64,000 nucleotides of DNA from Flagellimonas flava (GTDB lineage: Bacteria > Bacteroidota > Bacteroidia > Flavobacteriales > Flavobacteriaceae): contig NZ_FQWL01000009.1 of assembly GCF_900129665.1 (NCBI RefSeq), forward strand, positions 23,501 to 87,500, in the 5' to 3' direction. Position 1 is the first letter of the stretch; every line of letters begins with the position of its first letter. The position numbers and the translations under genes were made by a program. The notes below the pieces were generated by a model. It saw only the letters and a program-made list of their open reading frames with translations. It was not told the DNA's origin and made no database searches. Of the stretch, positions 61,821 through 64,000 are shown piece after piece.

Positions 61821-63287
61821 ATGGGAAAGACAACTGGATTTATGGAGTTTGACAGGAAGGATGAAACATACGCCCCTGTTAAAGAGCGCATCAAAAATTA
61901 TAAGGAATTTACAATTCCGCTAAAGGAAAAAGAACTCAAAAACCAGGGTGCACGATGCATGGATTGCGGTATACCATTTTGCCATAGCGGATGCCCTTTG
62001 GGGAACTTAATTCCTGACTTCAACGATGCAGTCTATCAAGGGAAGTGGGAAAAGGCGACCAAAATTCTACATTCCACCAATAATTTTCCTGAATTTACTG
62101 GAAGATTGTGTCCGGCACCTTGCGAAGAGGCCTGTGTATTGGGAATTAATGAAGATCCCGTCTCCATTGAAAACATTGAGAAAAACATTGTGGAAACAGC
62201 TTTTAAAAATGGCTGGATCACTCCTGAACCCCCTATTGTTAGAACTGGCAAGGAAATAGCCGTAATAGGCTCTGGACCAGCCGGGTTAGCTGCAGCGCAA
62301 CAGTTGAACAGAGCTGGCCACTTGGTCACTGTATTTGAAAGGGATGAAAAAGTGGGTGGCCTATTACGCTACGGTATTCCTGATTTCAAAATGGAGAAAA
62401 ACGTCATCGATAGACGTCTTGAAATCATGGAAAAAGAAGGTATAATTTTTAAGACGGGAGTCCATGTAGGTGTTGATGTGAACGCCACTGAACTTCAAGA
62501 CCAATTTGATGCGATTTTGCTCTGCGGTGGTGCTACGGTTAGAAGAAAGCTCCCCATACCCGGGGCAGATTTAAAGGGAGTGGTGCAAGCCATGGATTTT
62601 CTTCCTCAAAATAATAGAAAGGTGGACGGTATTCCCTTTGAGGGAGAAGAGCTCAATGCTAAAGGAAAGCATGTTATTGTAATTGGCGGAGGTGATACAG
62701 GTTCTGATTGTATCGGAACTTCCATTCGTCATGGGGCAGTTTCCGTGACCAATTTTGAAATCATGCCAAAATCCACTCCGGAACGCCCTGAAGGACAGCC
62801 GTGGCCATTTTGGCCCATGCGCTTAAGAACAAGTTCCTCACATAAAGAAGGCGCAGAAAGGGTTTTTAGCATTTCCACCAAAAAATTTATTGGAGACGAA
62901 AAAGGAACCCTTAAAAGTCTGGTTACCGCAGAAGTGTTTTGGGAAAAGGTCCCAGGGAAACGTCCAGTTTTAAAAGAAGTGGAAGGCACAGAAAAAGAAT
63001 GGGAGTGTGATTTGGCGTTGTTGGCCTTAGGATTTACCGGTTCAGAGACTTCCATAGCAGAACAACTTGGCCTGGAAATGGATGCAAGAACCAACATCAA
63101 TGCATCGGTCATGGATTACAAGACCAATGTTCCCGGAGTTTTTGTTGCCGGTGATCAGAGAAGGGGACAATCTTTAATAGTTTGGGCCATTTCCGAAGGA
63201 AGGCAAGCTGCGCATCATGTAGATAGTTATATCATGGGGGCTTCAGATCTCCCACTCAAAGGGGATGGCGACTTGCCACGTTTATAA
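61821..63287 (+). CDS. gltD: Glutamate synthase, small subunit
   Basis: Beta subunit that feeds electrons from NAD(P)H to GltB. The 488-residue protein has N-terminal iron-sulfur cysteines (CMDCGIPFCHSGCPLGNLIP, and CPAPCEEACVLGI near residue 95), the FAD motif VIGSGPAGLAAAQQL near 150, a nucleotide motif VIGGGDTGSDCIG near 292, and the C-terminal GVFVAGDQRRGQSL. Co-transcribed with gltB and ended by a hairpin terminator. This is the ammonia-assimilation route GS-GOGAT. Confidence 0.97.
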   Translation: MGKTTGFMEFDRKDETYAPVKERIKNYKEFTIPLKEKELKNQGARCMDCGIPFCHSGCPLGNLIPDFNDAVYQGKWEKATKILHSTNNFPEFTGRLCPAPCEEACVLGINEDPVSIENIEKNIVETAFKNGWITPEPPIVRTGKEIAVIGSGPAGLAAAQQLNRAGHLVTVFERDEKVGGLLRYGIPDFKMEKNVIDRRLEIMEKEGIIFKTGVHVGVDVNATELQDQFDAILLCGGATVRRKLPIPGADLKGVVQAMDFLPQNNRKVDGIPFEGEELNAKGKHVIVIGGGDTGSDCIGTSIRHGAVSVTNFEIMPKSTPERPEGQPWPFWPMRLRTSSSHKEGAERVFSISTKKFIGDEKGTLKSLVTAEVFWEKVPGKRPVLKEVEGTEKEWECDLALLALGFTGSETSIAEQLGLEMDARTNINASVMDYKTNVPGVFVAGDQRRGQSLIVWAISEGRQAAHHVDSYIMGASDLPLKGDGDLPRL

Positions 63288-63309
63288 GTAAATAACCAAC
63301 CTAACTATA

Positions 63310-63350
63310 AAGGCCCTCTGTCAATTTTGATGGAGGGCCTTGCTTCTTTT
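63310..63350 (+). terminator. Terminator after gltBD
   Basis: AAGGCCCTC (63310-63318) pairs with GAGGGCCTT (63333-63341), loop of 14, with a T-rich tail. It can serve the convergent gene as well. Confidence 0.82.
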
Positions 63351-64000
63351 ATCTAATTATAAGCCGATGGGTTTCGGTTTTATCTGAGGTAATAACCTTT
63401 AAAAAATAGAGTCCAGCTGTATATTCCTCCACATTGAAAGAGGTCCCCATTTTGTATGAAACGGTTTGAAGTACTCGTCCATCAAGTCCAATGAGTTGGA
63501 GGATAACATTTTTATACCCTGAATTCTCCAGTCTAAATGAAGAGAATACGGGGTTTGGATAAAAGATGGTTTGCTGCTGCTCTTCGGTCAAAACATCAAA
63601 GAGTTCCAAATCGTCAGATAATCTAGCCTGCAAGCTTGTTCCGCTCGACTGGAACTCGTAAGCTCCAATATCAAAAGCGATTCCTGAAGGTCGGGAATCA
63701 TTGTCCATATCGAAGGTAATTCCCCAAGAAGCAACGTTGTGGCCGGCATCTACAACGTCTGAAGTTGATGATGCAGGACTGAAATCATTATTCAATACAT
63801 TTGTTAGACCCAATGTATCTATCTGGCGTGTCATTATGTTTGAATGGATATTGGTCAGAAGACTATCCCTTGTTGCTCTCTCGTTAAAGTCAAAATAGCT
63901 CTCTTGGTTTTGTTTCCAAGTGTTACCGCCTTCAAAATCATAGCCCGGATCCGCCACCAGATTGTTCACAAAATGGGACGGTACTTCACTTTGGTTACGA
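63349..64000 (-). CDS. Type IX-secreted protein, C-terminal part
   Basis: The last 217 residues of a protein that continues past the right edge. Frame stays open to 64000 (…PSHFVNNLVADPGYDFEGG). It shows a beta-helix-style end segment NDSRPSGIAFDIGAYEFQ, seen in right-handed beta-helix proteins such as polysaccharide lyases, then a linker and a type A type IX sorting domain: FYPNPVFSSFRLENSGYKNV, LIGLDGRVLQTVSY and a final GLYFLKVITSDKTETHRLII. The signal sends the protein across the outer membrane, to be cut and attached by the PorU/PorV complex. The catalytic or binding part is outside the window. Confidence 0.85.
   Translation of the reverse strand, partial: RNQSEVPSHFVNNLVADPGYDFEGGNTWKQNQESYFDFNERATRDSLLTNIHSNIMTRQIDTLGLTNVLNNDFSPASSTSDVVDAGHNVASWGITFDMDNDSRPSGIAFDIGAYEFQSSGTSLQARLSDDLELFDVLTEEQQQTIFYPNPVFSSFRLENSGYKNVILQLIGLDGRVLQTVSYKMGTSFNVEEYTAGLYFLKVITSDKTETHRLIIR

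Noticed and set aside
1..64000. CRISPR arrays, insertion sequences, prophage and rRNA
   Set aside because: No regularly spaced direct repeats, transposase or integrase motifs, phage genes or rRNA segments were seen on reading both strands.

Overview
The window is a stretch of chromosome from a marine-type member of the Flavobacteriaceae (Bacteroidota). The evidence is a gliding lipoprotein GldJ next to the type IX secretion protein PorV, a C-terminal type IX sorting domain at the right edge, a SusC/SusD pair, a TonB receptor with a carboxypeptidase-like N-terminal domain, and repeated Bacteroidota -7 boxes (TAnnTTTG) just before genes. The gene content resembles Muricauda/Maribacter-type genomes, but that is an impression, not a measurement. 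I saw no phage, insertion sequence, CRISPR array or rRNA.

Left third (1-25.4 kb), mostly housekeeping: a partial purine salvage gene facing purK-purE; an M3 oligopeptidase; an ECF sigma factor with a small zinc-motif partner; a UbiA-like membrane protein facing glycine decarboxylase gcvP; a FabH-like synthase, a methyltransferase-like protein and a glycosyltransferase; a PafA-type phosphatase; the lipid transporter genes mlaE-mlaF; DUF389, manC and a SprT-like gene; a secreted amidohydrolase, DoxX and an SDR; an M28 peptidase; then pdhC, pdhA and cdd.

Middle (25.4-47.2 kb), envelope and accessory: porV and gldJ face away from each other across a gap where porU is usually expected; murF and a DCC thioredoxin-like gene follow. 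Next comes a four-gene exported cassette: the two halves of a DUF4331 domain on separate proteins, a TPR lipoprotein and a TonB-dependent receptor. It converges on an ECF sigma/anti-sigma pair. A ketodeoxygluconate kinase/aldolase pair is divergent from a LacI regulator, and two near-identical palindromic operators lie between them. An AraC-type regulator precedes a SusC/SusD/lipoprotein locus that carries no carbohydrate enzymes.

Right third (47.2-64 kb): queD; two valine tRNA genes in inverted orientation bracketing a LytTR regulator, an NTF2-like protein, a DOMON protein and a LytS-type kinase; folC with a TonB/ExbD/ExbB energy module; the Na+/H+ antiporter nhaD; an acyl-CoA dehydrogenase; glutamate synthase gltB-gltD; and the C-terminal part of a type IX-secreted repeat protein cut by the window edge.

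The best candidates for undescribed biology are the split-DUF4331/TPR/TonB-receptor cassette with its neighbouring sigma switch, and the four-gene signalling block between the inverted tRNA-Val genes. Functions of both are inferred from context only.
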